A stretch of DNA of 43,744 nt from Nonomuraea antri (GCF_013283785.1 NZ_JABCPZ010000073.1:1-43744), one strand, 5' to 3'. Counted from the first letter of the stretch, positions 8,917 through 17,104 are shown. Made by a program: numbers and translations. Notes: a model not told the origin generated them from the letters alone.

Positions 8917-9519
8917 TTAGCGGTGAGAATGATCTTCATCGGCTTCGTCGTGTTCGCGGAGCATCCGCAGGACGGTCGCGGGTGAGGGATGTCGGCCCTT
9001 CTTCTTGCCCTTGGTGATGACGAGTTTGGCCGCGATCTCGCGCAGGTGGAGGGCCAGGGAGAGCATGGCGTCGTCGGTGACGGTGGCGCCGCCGATGGTC
9101 TGGCCGCGGGTACGGGCTGACTCGTGGCCTTCCAGGGTGCGGTCGCGGATGTGCTCGCGTTCCATGCCGGAAAGCGCGGCGAGCACGGTGAACACGATCC
9201 CGGACGGGTCGTGGTTGCCCTGAAGTTCGCCGGTGAGGAATTCCAGGGCGACGCCATAGGACTTGAGCTGCTCGGCGAGCTCAGCCAGGGCCAGGCCGCG
9301 TCCGAGGCGCTTGTGCTCGTGGACCACTAGCGTGACACCGAGGCCGGCGGCCCGCAGCTCCCGCGCGAACTCCACCGCACGGTCGAGCTCGGGACGACTG
9401 ACGGCGCGGGTTGAGATCTTCTCGGAGAAGATCTTCGTCACGCCCGCGGCGGTGAGAGAGTCGAGCTGGGTGTCGAGCGACTGCCGGGCTGTGGACGCGC
9501 GAGCGTACCCGATCCGGAC
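8917..9519 (-). pseudogene. Serine recombinase (resolvase/invertase) lacking a start codon
   Basis: The frame encodes a full resolvase-type catalytic domain: RIGYARASTARQSLDTQL at the N-terminus with the nucleophile Ser in ARAS, then the GVTLVVHEHKRLGRG and GIVFTVLAALSGMEREHI motifs, then a C-terminal HTH (GRHPSPATVLRMLREHDE). No ATG, GTG or TTG occurs in frame before the domain. The first is GTG 9441, which would remove the nucleophile. Upstream, the frame runs into a TrmO-like remnant. About eight residues seem missing before the HTH (ALHLREIAAKLV). I therefore call it a broken recombinase, probably captured by rearrangement; translation from a non-standard start cannot be excluded. Confidence 0.75.
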
Positions 9520-9599
9520 GTGCCCGCTCAGCTCGGCGCCGGAGCTTGCGGGGCGGGGCAGTTCGACCCACGGAGTGCCCGGCTTGCGGATCGGCGGGG

Positions 9600-9770
9600 T
9601 GACAACCGTCAGGGCCTTGGCGAGCGAGGGGACGGGCGGCCGTACCTCGTCCTGCGGCGCGAACTCGCGGAGGTACGGTTTGATATGTCCAGCACCGGCG
9701 TGCCATCCAGGGCGTCAAGATCGGCCACGTGAAGCACGCGCCCAGGGCCCGATAGTCCTACGACGCACAT
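9600..9770 (-). pseudogene. C-terminal remnant of a TrmO (TsaA-like) tRNA methyltransferase
   Basis: From ATG 9770 the minus strand reads MCVVGLSGPGRVLHVADLDA followed by LDGTPVLDI. After a two-base AT duplication (near 9685) it continues in another frame as KPYLREFAPQDEV. LDALDGTPVLDIKPY is the hallmark C-terminal motif of TrmO, which methylates t6A in tRNA-Thr. Only about the last 55 residues remain and the frameshift breaks them. The second frame is the same frame that continues into the serine recombinase. The remnant probably marks a deletion or insertion junction. Confidence 0.62.
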
Positions 9771-9825
9771 CAGAGTCTCCGGGGGATGTCCTACCCGGCG
9801 GGCAGGATGGGCGCGGGAGGTACAG

Positions 9826-10224
9826 ATGAACGACATCGCGGACGTTCCACCCGCCGTTGTGGGCCGGTTCCGGGTGATCTGCGGGGAGCTGCCCGAGGCG
9901 TACGAGGAGCCGGCGTGGATCGGCCTGCGGTGGCGGATTCGCCGGCGGACGTTCCTGCACGTCTACACCACCGACGTGAGGGGGTCGGCGTACATCGATC
10001 TGGACGATCCGGCCATCCTGATGACCTTCCGGGCGCCGCCTGGGGAGTTGGCCGCGCTGGCGCAGGCCGGCCCTCCGTTCTTCCGGGCCGACTGGGGGGT
10101 GAATGTCGTGGGAATGGTGCTGGACGACGAGACGGACTGGGTCGAGGTTGCCGAGCTGGTGACGGACAGCTATCGCGTGCGGGCGCCCCGCCACCTCGCG
10201 TTCCGGCTGAAGGCAGGGGGATGA
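9826..10224 (+). CDS. MmcQ/YjbR family protein
   Basis: ATG 9826 has a good GGGAGG site. The 132-residue protein has the family pattern: an N-terminal LPEAYEEPAWIGLRWRIRRR, then HVYTTD, then AGPPFFRADWGVNVVGMVLD and DWVEVAELVTDSYRVRAPR at the end. Members of this double-wing fold family are about 110-140 residues long and are common in actinomycetes; a DNA-binding role is proposed from the fold but not shown. It stands alone between relics and looks intact. Confidence 0.85.
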   Translation: MNDIADVPPAVVGRFRVICGELPEAYEEPAWIGLRWRIRRRTFLHVYTTDVRGSAYIDLDDPAILMTFRAPPGELAALAQAGPPFFRADWGVNVVGMVLDDETDWVEVAELVTDSYRVRAPRHLAFRLKAGG

Positions 10225-10657
10225 ACCGCCGGCTACCTCCCCACGTTGCCGCATATCCAGGTTCGGTGCTGAGAAACATTCCTATTCACGGTGGGATAGG
10301 TCGGGTTGCCGCACTGGCCAGAGATATTTCAGGAGACGATTCCGATGACGACATCACCCAGTGCCGCATGCTCCGGCCGTCTGGCCGGATTTGCGGTGCA
10401 GTTCATTCCGGGCGTGATCGGCTTCACGAACTGGTGGATGCCTTCGCAGGTCCACCGCGGCGTGACATCGAGGAAGACCTCGCGTTGTTCGTTGGGGAAG
10501 CCCGCATTGCCAGCCTTTCCGTAGCAGGTCGTGACTACCTCGCCGGTCGGCACCGCGCCCTGGCTGGGCAGCGCGGGCGCGATGAGGGGCTCCGACAGCA
10601 AGATGGGCTGGTCAAGCGCAGGATCGTGAGATCGCCGTCCGTTGCCGGGACGCGCCT
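10225..10657. other. Gap with a possible gene relic
   Basis: About 430 bases. On the minus strand, 10620 to 10329 reads as a fairly protein-like stretch (VVTTCYGKAGNAGFPNEQRE, later KPITPGMNCTANPARRPEHA) with two Cys, but its upstream part coincides with the antisense of the DinB gene and no start is visible. It may be the tail of a lost secreted protein. I recognise no family. Confidence 0.3.
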
Positions 10658-11422
10658 TCACTCGGTTCGGGCACCGGCCTCGAGCACGGTGAGGTCGCGG
10701 ACCGCATACCGGTGATGCTCGGCCTCTTCCTTGCACACCACCGTGAGGCAGCGGCGCACGACGTACTCCCGGTCCGGATAGGGGTCCGCCGGCTTGCGAC
10801 CACATACCCGGTCGAGCTCGGCCTCGGTGAGCTCGTCGACGACCCGGCGCATCGTGGCCATGCGGGCGAGCCGCGGCGCGAGTACCTCGTCGAGCGTCGG
10901 GGTGGCATCGAGGGTGAGCTTGAGCTTCGCCGATGCTTCGGCCGGCATCCCGCTGTATGGAAGGCCCAACGGGTGGTACGGCGCGTTTTCCTCGAGCACG
11001 GCGTTGCCGATCCAGGCATCGCTGGCCATCAGCAGATGCCGCTGCGTCTCGACGAACGACCACTCGCCGTCGACCTGCTCGTGCAGCTTCGCCTCGGGTA
11101 GGCGCCTGGCGCGGTCGAGCGTCTCCTCCCATTGCTTCTCGATGGCATCCCAAGCGGCCCGGTATTCGGCGACGGACGTGGCCTCACGGGCCAGCACCCG
11201 GTTGGGATGCAGCCGGTCGAGCTCGGCCTCGACGTAGGCGGTCACGTCGACGTCGTTGACAACGACACGCTCGAAGCCGCCACCGAGGGAGAGGCTGCCC
11301 CCATAGCAGTCCACGATCTTCAGGCCGGTGACGTCGCAATCGCGAATCTCGAGGCTGGAGAGGTCGCTCAGGTGGATGCGGGCACCATGGAACTGGTCAC
11401 TTTGGGTGTACTCAGCTGGCAT
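10658..11422 (-). CDS. DinB-like family protein with pentapeptide-like N-terminus
   Basis: I start it at ATG 11422 (MPAEYTQSDQFHGARIHLSD); the longer open frame to 11473 has an unlikely N-terminus. About 254 residues. The N-terminal 60 residues resemble a short beta-helical pentapeptide-like stretch (DLSSLEIRDCDVTGLKIVDC). The rest is a DinB four-helix bundle: YRAAWDAIEKQWEETLDRAR, WSFVETQRHLLMASDAWIGN, and a C-terminal EEAEHHRYAVRDL with His residues that usually bind a divalent metal. These proteins are related to thiol-dependent S-transferases; the substrate here is unknown. The gene looks complete. Confidence 0.85.
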   Translation of the reverse strand: MPAEYTQSDQFHGARIHLSDLSSLEIRDCDVTGLKIVDCYGGSLSLGGGFERVVVNDVDVTAYVEAELDRLHPNRVLAREATSVAEYRAAWDAIEKQWEETLDRARRLPEAKLHEQVDGEWSFVETQRHLLMASDAWIGNAVLEENAPYHPLGLPYSGMPAEASAKLKLTLDATPTLDEVLAPRLARMATMRRVVDELTEAELDRVCGRKPADPYPDREYVVRRCLTVVCKEEAEHHRYAVRDLTVLEAGARTE

Positions 11423-11591
11423 TGGGACAGTTTCCCGTATCCGTCCCGCCCGTGCCAGTGAATGGCACAACATGAGGGTTGCGTGTTGCGTCCGGTCTCA
11501 GGGACCTGCCCCTGATGGCCGCTCACCTGGACTTCTGTTGGCCGCGCAGCACGAACCCGATGACCTCACTGCTGTGGGGGCATCCGTACCG

Positions 11592-11987
11592 TCAGTGTGC
11601 CGGTGGAATGGCGTCCGAGGGTCCGCCGGTCTGTTCTCCGGATCGGACCGATCGGCGTTCCCAGGCCAGAGCCACGACCACGCCGATAGCATAGGCGACC
11701 AGGTCCCATGGGTCGGGGAACGCGCCGACCAGGACACCGCCGATGCCTGGCGGGTTTATGCCGACTATCTGGTAGAACTCGACGGCGGCGGCGATCACGG
11801 CCGTGGCTAGGGCGCGGCGTGCGGCGGTGGTGCGCCACAGCAGCCCCAAGAACGCGTAGACCAGCATGGTGGCGCCGACGTCACTCACGTAACCGCGGAT
11901 GAACGGTTCTCCCGGGCCCCGGTAGCAGAGGGTGAATGCGCCGACGGTGAGGGCAACGCCACCCAGAAGGACCATGGCGCGGCGCAT
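11592..11987 (-). CDS. DUF2809-like small membrane protein
   Basis: A 131-residue protein from ATG 11987 with GGAGA about 12 bases upstream; an ATG at 12035 in the same frame would add 16 residues. It has four hydrophobic helices, with VSDVGATMLVYAFLGLLW, VEFYQIVGINPPGIGGVLVG and DPWDLVAYAIGVVVALAWE characteristic of DUF2809 (VanZ-like layout). The C-terminus is cytosolic and charged. No partner gene is near; function unknown. Confidence 0.8.
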   Translation of the reverse strand: MRRAMVLLGGVALTVGAFTLCYRGPGEPFIRGYVSDVGATMLVYAFLGLLWRTTAARRALATAVIAAAVEFYQIVGINPPGIGGVLVGAFPDPWDLVAYAIGVVVALAWERRSVRSGEQTGGPSDAIPPAH

Positions 11988-12086
11988 GAGATTGACATCT
12001 TCTCCGAACTCGGCGATCAGGACGAACCTGATCATAGAGCTCGTCCCTGATGGCGGCGTGCTGATTGCGTCAGGTCAGTGTGTCAG

Positions 12087-12407
12087 TTACATCGGGTAGG
12101 AGACCGGGAGAAACTGTGGGAGCGCGGAGAGCTGGTCGAAGACGCGGTTGACGACGGCGGCCTGCTCGGCTGTGCCGGCGCGGAAATACCGAGCCGAGGT
12201 GTCGAGGGAGGCGTGGCCGAGGAGGGCCTGAACCTGAGCGAAGTCGGCACCGCCTTCGCGTAGCCGGGTGGCGTAGGTATGGCGGAGCCGGTGGGGGCGC
12301 AGGCCGGGGAGCTTGGCGTCGACGCCGACGGCCAGGAGGACCTGGACGATCCCGGAGATCGTCAGGGCTCCGCGCTGGCCGGTCCACAGCAGGCCGGGTT
12401 GCCACAT
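12087..12407 (-). pseudogene. C-terminal fragment of a XerC/D-like tyrosine recombinase
   Basis: The fragment encodes the last 105 or so residues of a tyrosine recombinase, including HRLRHTYATRLREGGADFAQ, VQALLGHASLDTSARYF and a C-terminal tail. It keeps the second Arg, HxxR, GH and Tyr residues but lacks everything upstream, including the first catalytic Arg. The DNA is nearly identical to 19605-19905 on the other strand, where a longer but more frameshifted copy lies. This copy is truncated at about 12398 (the sequence GGGTTGCCACATGGCTGATC marks the breakpoint). Confidence 0.82.
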
Positions 12408-12686
12408 GGCTGATCAGCCTCTTAGTCGAGAGAAACTGATCAACAACGAGTGACACGCTGAACCGAGGGCGGTCGGGTCGTACAACTGACCACGGCCGCC
12501 CTCCCCTGTACGGGCCTCTCCTGCTCGTCGATTGGTGAAGATTCGCCGCCACTTACCAACAAAAGTCACACGTGATCTCGGAAGTCACACCTGGGAGTGT
12601 ACTTCCGAGATGGCGTCGATCTCGGAAGTATGGTTGCGCAAGCTGCAGCACTCCCGTGAGCCAGACTTCGAGACCGCTCACGGCTG
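12408..12686. other. Gap with clustered inverted and direct ATCTCGGAAGT repeats
   Basis: No gene is seen. The AT-rich part (12535-12570) is followed by three copies of ATCTCGGAAGT, described as a repeat below. CTGATCA occurs twice (12410 and 12437) next to the recombinase breakpoint. Confidence 0.4.
12575..12630. repeat. ATCTCGGAAGT repeat cluster
   Basis: ATCTCGGAAGTCACAC (12575-12590) pairs with GTGTACTTCCGAGAT (12597-12611) as an inverted repeat with one extra base and a six-base loop, followed by a third direct copy at 12619-12630. The same 15-mer, inverted, recurs at 13819-13833. The two outer copies enclose the lipoprotein and trypsin fragment. Confidence 0.75.
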
Positions 12687-13172
12687 TTACGCCCGCCATA
12701 GGTCTGCTGGATCAATTGTGAAATAGGCTCCAGGCCTGCCGCATCCCGCAGGCGGCGTGATCTGCGCATAGAGGGGTGAGTCGAGGCGAATCCAGGAGCC
12801 GCCTCCGGTGAATGTGTCCCCTGCAAGGATCTGCTCCCCAGCAGGGGTGATGATCCCTCGTCTGCCGTCGGCGGTACGTACTGGCCTCGTGCCCTTCGGC
12901 CACAAGGGAACGGCGGCTCGCTCTGGGCGGTAGTTGGTTGCGGCGATAATCAAGCAGGATGTGCTGTCGTCCCACTGAAGCCGTGCGGTCAGCGGCATCA
13001 TGTGACTGTCCTTGCGGTGGTGCACGAGGATGATCGGGTCGGTGCCTAGTGTTTCCTGACATAGGCCAGTCGGGCATGGTGATACGGAGTCGCCTGAAGC
13101 TTGCCCGCTGCCAGTGCACGCGGTCAAGCTGACGGCGGCCGCGAAGACGGCGGCGAGCGTCGCGTGCTTCAT
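12687..13172 (-). CDS. Small secreted lipoprotein
   Basis: ATG 13172 gives a classic lipoprotein signal peptide: MKHATLAAVFAAAVSLTACT with lipobox LTAC, so Cys19 should be lipidated. An upstream ATG at 13184 is possible, but GGAAGG is too close to it. The mature part (about 140 residues) has a beta-rich look with four more Cys (PCPTGLCQ, SCLII, AGCGRPG), a polar loop and C-terminal DPADLWRA. No family is recognised. It lies downstream of a trypsin-like fragment on the same strand, separated by a strong hairpin, so it has its own promoter. It should sit on the outer face of the membrane. Confidence 0.75.
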   Translation of the reverse strand: MKHATLAAVFAAAVSLTACTGSGQASGDSVSPCPTGLCQETLGTDPIILVHHRKDSHMMPLTARLQWDDSTSCLIIAATNYRPERAAVPLWPKGTRPVRTADGRRGIITPAGEQILAGDTFTGGGSWIRLDSPLYAQITPPAGCGRPGAYFTIDPADLWRA

Positions 13173-13205
13173 GGCCGTCATCACCTTCCTTCGAGTACAT
13201 CAAGT

Positions 13206-13253
13206 GCCAGGTGGCCGATCACATGATCGCGATCACTTGATCGGCCACCTGGC
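13206..13253 (-). terminator. Large hairpin between protease fragment and lipoprotein gene
   Basis: Perfect 16-base arms, GCCAGGTGGCCGATCA (13206-13221) and its complement (13238-13253), close a 16-base loop that itself contains TGATCGCGATCA. It starts about five bases after the protease-fragment stop, so it most likely ends that transcript. Confidence 0.75.
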
Positions 13254-13258
13254 TTCAG

Positions 13259-13609
13259 TCAACGGGTCCACACGTAGTAACGGGCCCCGTTGTAGTAACG
13301 GTTCACGGGGGTGAAAGCACACCACGGGTTGCCGCTGCTGTCCTCGACGTAGCCGCGGAGCACCCCATATGCTTCCCCGCCGTCCCGGTGGAACGGCCCA
13401 CCGCTGTCGCCTCGATAGCACGTTGCGAGGCTCTCGGCTGGGATGTTGGTTCTCACGAGGCCTCCGGCTTCTCCGGACGGGCTGGTCTGGTTCAGTGCGG
13501 TGACAGTGCCGCAACTACGTCCCGTCCGGAAACCGAACTTGCATACGGAGTCGTTTACCTTGGGGCCCGCAGATCGGGCGATGGATGTATGACGCCGGAA
13601 AGCTAACAT
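13259..13609 (-). pseudogene. C-terminal half of a trypsin-like (S1) serine protease
   Basis: The frame encodes about 116 residues, of which VNDSVCKFGFRTGRSCGTVT onward is protease: a disulphide pair, then ATCYRGDSGGPFHRDGG with the nucleophile Ser in GDSGGP, then GVLRGYVEDSSGNPWCAFTP. The His and Asp of the triad and the signal peptide would lie upstream, but the sequence there (13610-13720) is not protease. It is a truncated alpha-lytic/streptogrisin-type enzyme and cannot be active. Confidence 0.72.
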
Positions 13610-13721
13610 GATCGCTTGACGAGAGGTAAGCCTTGACTTCGAGGCAGCCGGAAGCGGTCAACGGCGTATCCGGAACACCACCGTCCGCGGCGGTCTCACT
13701 GGTTTCGGTTGCGCCGCCCTC

Positions 13722-13802
13722 CTATACAGTCACACCCTCCGTGATCGGATCGAGCTGAATGTCCATGTCATCCAGCGGCGCGTCCAGGTCGTAGACGAAA
13801 CC
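13722..13802 (-). pseudogene. Tail fragment of a Tn3-family-like transposase
   Basis: The minus strand reads FVYDLDAPLDDMDIQLDPIT then EGVTV and stop. The same tail (YVYHLNAPLDGMEVHLDL) ends the longer fragment at 34004-34285, whose upstream part (LVLNQLRNERQAVHHADVAI, then MSPYQQDNVRRFGDYV) looks like the C-terminus of Tn3-family transposases. So this is the last 26 residues of a lost transposase. It lies back to back with a Tn3 N-terminal fragment starting at 13926. Confidence 0.5.
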
Positions 13803-13818
13803 GGTCGCACCAGGTTCT

Positions 13819-13833
13819 TGTGACTTCCGAGAT
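13819..13833. repeat. Inverted copy of the 12575 repeat
   Basis: TGTGACTTCCGAGAT is the exact inverse of ATCTCGGAAGTCACA at 12575-12589. It lies at the 5' edge of the Tn3-like tail fragment. Confidence 0.75.
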
Positions 13834-13925
13834 TACGCAGGAAGCCTTGGCCGAATCCCGGCTTGTGAATCCCGGGCAGCATCACGCCCAGGTCACCGCG
13901 CCACCTAATCCGACCGACTTCCCTC

Positions 13926-14565
13926 ATGAAGATCGACTCATGGCCGGTTTTGCTCGTATCTCGGCTGGACCCGAAGTACGGCCGTTACGACGGTCCGCCC
14001 TCCCGGGCCGAGATGGAGAAGATCTTCTTTCTCGACAACGAGGACATGGCCCTGATCAAGGGGCATCGCGGCCGGCACATCCGGTGCGACTTCGCTCTCC
14101 AGCTCGTGACCGTTCGCTACCGGGGGTGTTTCCTGGCCGACCCGTTGGAGGTGCCGAACGAGGTCCTGGACGTCGTCGCCAGCCAGCTGGGAATCGAGGA
14201 TCCGTCCTGTGTGAAGCGTTACACCGAGCGGGACAAGACGCGGCTGGAGCACACCTGGGAGATCGCCAAGGCGTTCGGGCTGAAGGACTTCGCCTCGGCC
14301 GAGTCCGAGCTGGCGGGCAAGGTGCGGGCGCACGCGTGGAACACCGGCGACGGCCCGACCGCGTGCTTCCAGTACGCGGTGCGCTGGCTGCGGCAGAACG
14401 ATGTGCTGCTGCCCTGGATCAGCACGCTGACCCGGCTGGTGGCGCGCGAGCGGGAACGGGCCACGCGGGACCTGCACGACACCCTGGCCGCGCTGCCCAG
14501 CGGCAGCAGCGGGCGGGGCTGGACCTGCTGCTGGAGGTGCCGCCAGGGAAGAAGGTCTCGGAGCC
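13926..14565 (+). pseudogene. N-terminal fragment of a Tn3-family transposase (DUF4158)
   Basis: The fragment shows the DUF4158 start of Tn3 transposases: KYGRYDGPPSRAEMEKIFFL, then CDFALQLVTVRYRGCFLADP, then DPSCVKRYTERDKTRLEHTW and LLPWISTLTRLVARERERAT. After LAALPS a one-base frameshift near 14507 leads to the expected continuation (RAGLDLLLEVPPGKKVSE) in another frame, and similarity stops at about 14565. The catalytic DDE domain is absent. About 210 of the usual 1,000 residues remain. Confidence 0.78.
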
Positions 14566-14579
14566 ATGTCGGCTGACCG

Positions 14580-14698
14580 GGGCTGTCGGTGTCGGTGAGG
14601 TCGCGGCCGAGTTGATCGAGTGGCTGGATCTGTGTCGCGTGCACGGTACGGCCGACTGCGTGGAGTGCGCCCCGAAGGAAGCCGAGGACGGATCGTGA
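14580..14698 (+). CDS. Fragment of a small hypothetical protein coupled to the next gene
   Basis: After the Tn3 fragment the frame reads VGEVAAELIEWLDLCRVHGT then ADCVECAPKEAEDGS and stop. It has a CVEC motif and an acidic tail. Its TGA overlaps the GTG start of the following gene, so the pair was probably one operon. The 5' end is replaced by the transposase relic, so no start can be named. Family not recognised. Confidence 0.4.
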
Positions 14699-15213
14699 GT
14701 GAGAGTGATCGCCTTGCGGCGCGGCGGCTGGCTGGGCGGGCGCACGAGGTGGGTCGAGTGTCCGGGCGTGAGCCGTTGCGGGAGGCTGTTGAGTGGCTGA
14801 CCGGGAGGCGGCTGGGGCGGCGGCGCGGGCGGCCGGCGGTGCCGCAGTTGGACACTCCGTGGCAGGACACCGTGTCGCCCGAGCGCACCGGGTGGCGCCA
14901 GCGGGCCGCGAATCTCGATGGTGAAGAGGTCTTCGCGGTCGACTACCGGGTGTGCCTGCGCTGCGGGCTGGGGTGGGTGGAGCAGCCTCATACCGAGCCG
15001 GAGTTGCAGCGGTGCGGGCTGGCGGCCGCGGGGCTGGCGGCACTGCGGGCGGAGTATCCGGGGCTGTCGTGGCACACCCTGGGCGGGCATTTCCGTGACT
15101 CGATGGCGTTCTGGCGGCGGTCGGCACCGGTGTCCCCGGCGGATACCAGCAGCGTCCTACGTGCCGGCATGCCGATGCGGGGTGACCGCTGTTGTCGGCG
15201 GGCGGGGTGTTGA
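14695..15213 (+). CDS. Hypothetical protein with CxxC motif, probably 3'-truncated
   Basis: GTG 14695 overlaps the previous stop. The first 140 residues look genuine: a basic helical start (RLAARRLAGRAHEVGRVSGR, with a run of Arg and Gly around residue 40), then VDYRVCLRCGLGWVEQPHTE with a CxxC knuckle, then helices ending HFRDSMAFW. After that the composition changes (RRSAPVSPADTSSVLRAG), suggesting that the true C-terminus was lost near 15120. A strong hairpin follows. Function unknown; a small zinc-binding protein is possible. Confidence 0.5.
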   Translation: MSESDRLAARRLAGRAHEVGRVSGREPLREAVEWLTGRRLGRRRGRPAVPQLDTPWQDTVSPERTGWRQRAANLDGEEVFAVDYRVCLRCGLGWVEQPHTEPELQRCGLAAAGLAALRAEYPGLSWHTLGGHFRDSMAFWRRSAPVSPADTSSVLRAGMPMRGDRCCRRAGC

Positions 15214-15225
15214 TGATGACGCGGG

Positions 15226-15260
15226 CGGGCCCCGACCGAACTCGGATCGGTCGGGGCCCG
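15226..15260 (+). terminator. GC-rich hairpin terminator
   Basis: Perfect 14-base arms, CGGGCCCCGACCGA (15226-15239) and TCGGTCGGGGCCCG (15247-15260), with a seven-base loop, 13 bases after the stop of the preceding gene. Confidence 0.8.
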
Positions 15261-15589
15261 TCTGGTGCGCGGCCTGGGGTTACAGGTCGCCGGCCGGTCT
15301 GGACCTGGGAGTGTTCACGAGTTGGGCGGACCTGGGACGGACGAGCAGTCAAGATCGCTTCCCAGCGACGAGATGATCGTTTCCCGGCTGGAGCTCCCGA
15401 GGCAGGCTGGTGGAACGCGAAATGTCTTCGCGTCCAGATTGGCCTTCTTCTCTATACCGACCGAATGACGCGACCGAATGACGCGGCGGTACGTGAGCTC
15501 GACAAGTGGCCAGAACTGACAGCGCGGTGGCAGGCGAACCGGCCGGATCGCCCCCGGTCGCCAAAGGCGTACCCCAGGCCGGTCGAGGT
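15261..15589. other. Gap without recognised feature
   Basis: About 330 bases. ACCGAATGACGCG occurs twice in tandem (around 15460-15485). No open frame with a ribosome-binding site or recognisable family is present. Confidence 0.3.
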
Positions 15590-16078
15590 TCAGTTCCGGG
15601 GGAAGATCTCGGTCTCAGGGCGTTGCATGTATTCCATCGCCGCGGTGAACTCCGGGTCGCCGAAGCGTCGCTCCATCTCCTCGGGCGTCACGTCCTCGAT
15701 GCGGGTCTGGATCCACCACACGTTGCCGAATGGGTCGCGCACCCGCCCGACCAGGTCGCCGAAGGCCAGATGGGTGACCTCCGAGATGGAAACGCCGCCC
15801 GCCTCGACCGCCTGGCGGTGCACGGCGTGGGCGTCCTCGACGTACAGCCGAAGGAACGCGGGCGTCGCCGGCCAACTCGGGTCGCCGTCGAAGAGCATCA
15901 CGATCGCGTGGCCGATGCGGACCTCGGCGTGCCCGATCACTCCGCGGGCGTCGATCACCCGGCCCAGTTCCTCGGCTCCGAACGCCTTTCGGAGGTAGTC
16001 GATGACCGCGGCCGTGTCGCGGGAGATGATCCACGGCGTGACGGTCGTGTAACCCTCGGGGATCGCCTTGACAGACAT
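15590..16078 (-). CDS. VOC/PhnB-type glyoxalase-fold protein
   Basis: I start at ATG 16078 (MSVKAIPEGYTTVTPWIISR) with GAGGAG ten bases upstream; the longer frame adds a poor extension. The 162-residue protein has the PhnB-like pattern: DTAAVIDYLRKAFGAEELGR, HAEVRIGHAIVMLFDGDP, a YVEDAHAVHRQAVEAG strand-helix and FGDLVGRVRDPFGNVWWIQT. These proteins form beta-alpha-beta metal-binding dimers; many have no known substrate. It is transcribed with, or just downstream of, the WYL regulator (72 bases apart), so the regulator may control it. Confidence 0.88.
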   Translation of the reverse strand: MSVKAIPEGYTTVTPWIISRDTAAVIDYLRKAFGAEELGRVIDARGVIGHAEVRIGHAIVMLFDGDPSWPATPAFLRLYVEDAHAVHRQAVEAGGVSISEVTHLAFGDLVGRVRDPFGNVWWIQTRIEDVTPEEMERRFGDPEFTAAMEYMQRPETEIFPRN

Positions 16079-16150
16079 CTCGGGCAGCTCCTCTGCATGC
16101 GGGAATGCGTGAGCTGATGACACTAACTTTGGTGTAGGTCGGTTTCTGTC

Positions 16151-17104
16151 CTATACGGAACGGAGTGTCCTGGCGGCCATCTCACGCAGGTAGTCGACCA
16201 GTTCGGGCGGCTGGTGCACCTCGAACTCGCAGCCGAGCGCGAGCAGCCGGAATGCCAGCCACTCCAGGGTGTCGCTCTGCCCGGACAGCCGGCAGGTGCC
16301 GGCGTCGATCGGCTCCAGTTCGCCCGCGGCGTCGCCGAGGCGGGCCGCCACCCACTCCGCCGGAGCGTGCAGGGTGGCGACGGCGCGGTAGGTGGGAGCC
16401 GTCGAGTACAGCCTGGCGGTGACGAAGGCGGCGGCGTCCTCGGTCGGCGGCGTCCTCGGCGGCACCCGTACTCCCGTCGGGCGGGGCTCGCTCACGTGGT
16501 CCACGCGAAAGATCCGCCAGTCGTCTCTATCGTTGTCGAAGGCCACCAGGTACCAGCGCCTGCCCACGGTGACCAGTCGGTAGGGCTCGACCAGCCGCCT
16601 GGTGGCGGTGCCGTCGCGCGATTCGTAGGCGAAGCGCAGCCGCTCGTGGCCGGCTGCGGCTCCGGCGATCACGGTGAGGATCTCCGGGTCGATGTCCGGC
16701 CCGGAGAAGGGAGAGGGGGCCTCGGTCGCGGTGGTCAGTGCACCGACCCGGTGCCGCAGGCGGGACGGCAGCACCTGCTGGAGCTTGGCCATCGCGCGGA
16801 CGGACGCCTCGGCGATGCCCGCGACGGGATGCCTGGTCACCGTGCGCAGGCCGATGGCGATGGCCACGGCCTCCTCGTCGTCGAGCAGCAGCGGCGGCAT
16901 GGCGGTGCCCCCCACCAGGCGGTAGCCGCCCTCGCCGCCCATCGTCGCGTGTACCGGATAGCCGAGGTCGCGCAGCCGCTCGACGTCGCGGCGGATCGTG
17001 CGCGGGCTGACCTGCAGGCGCTCCGCCAGCTCGCTGCCCGGCCAGTCGCGCGGGGCCTGGAGCAGAGACAGCAGATTCAGCAATCGTGCAGAGGTGCCAG
17101 ACAT
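16151..17104 (-). CDS. YafY/DeoR-type HTH-WYL transcriptional regulator
   Basis: The start is taken at ATG 17104 (MSGTSARLLNLLSLLQAPRD), removing a 54-residue non-coding extension. The 317-residue protein has an N-terminal HTH_11 winged helix (ELAERLQVSPRTIRRDVERL, wing GGEGGYRLVGG), a WYL domain (LVEPYRLVTVGRRWYLVAFD) and a C-terminal WCX extension ending EWLAFRLLALGCEF and LVDYLREMA. WYL proteins sense small or nucleic-acid ligands and repress neighbouring genes. The VOC gene downstream and the broken SRPBCC gene upstream are typical neighbours of such regulators. Confidence 0.92.
   Translation of the reverse strand: MSGTSARLLNLLSLLQAPRDWPGSELAERLQVSPRTIRRDVERLRDLGYPVHATMGGEGGYRLVGGTAMPPLLLDDEEAVAIAIGLRTVTRHPVAGIAEASVRAMAKLQQVLPSRLRHRVGALTTATEAPSPFSGPDIDPEILTVIAGAAAGHERLRFAYESRDGTATRRLVEPYRLVTVGRRWYLVAFDNDRDDWRIFRVDHVSEPRPTGVRVPPRTPPTEDAAAFVTARLYSTAPTYRAVATLHAPAEWVAARLGDAAGELEPIDAGTCRLSGQSDTLEWLAFRLLALGCEFEVHQPPELVDYLREMAARTLRSV

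Noticed and set aside
12575..12630. Possible CRISPR array from the clustered repeats
   Set aside because: The repeats are only 11-16 bases, alternate in orientation and have unequal short spacers; no cas gene is present.
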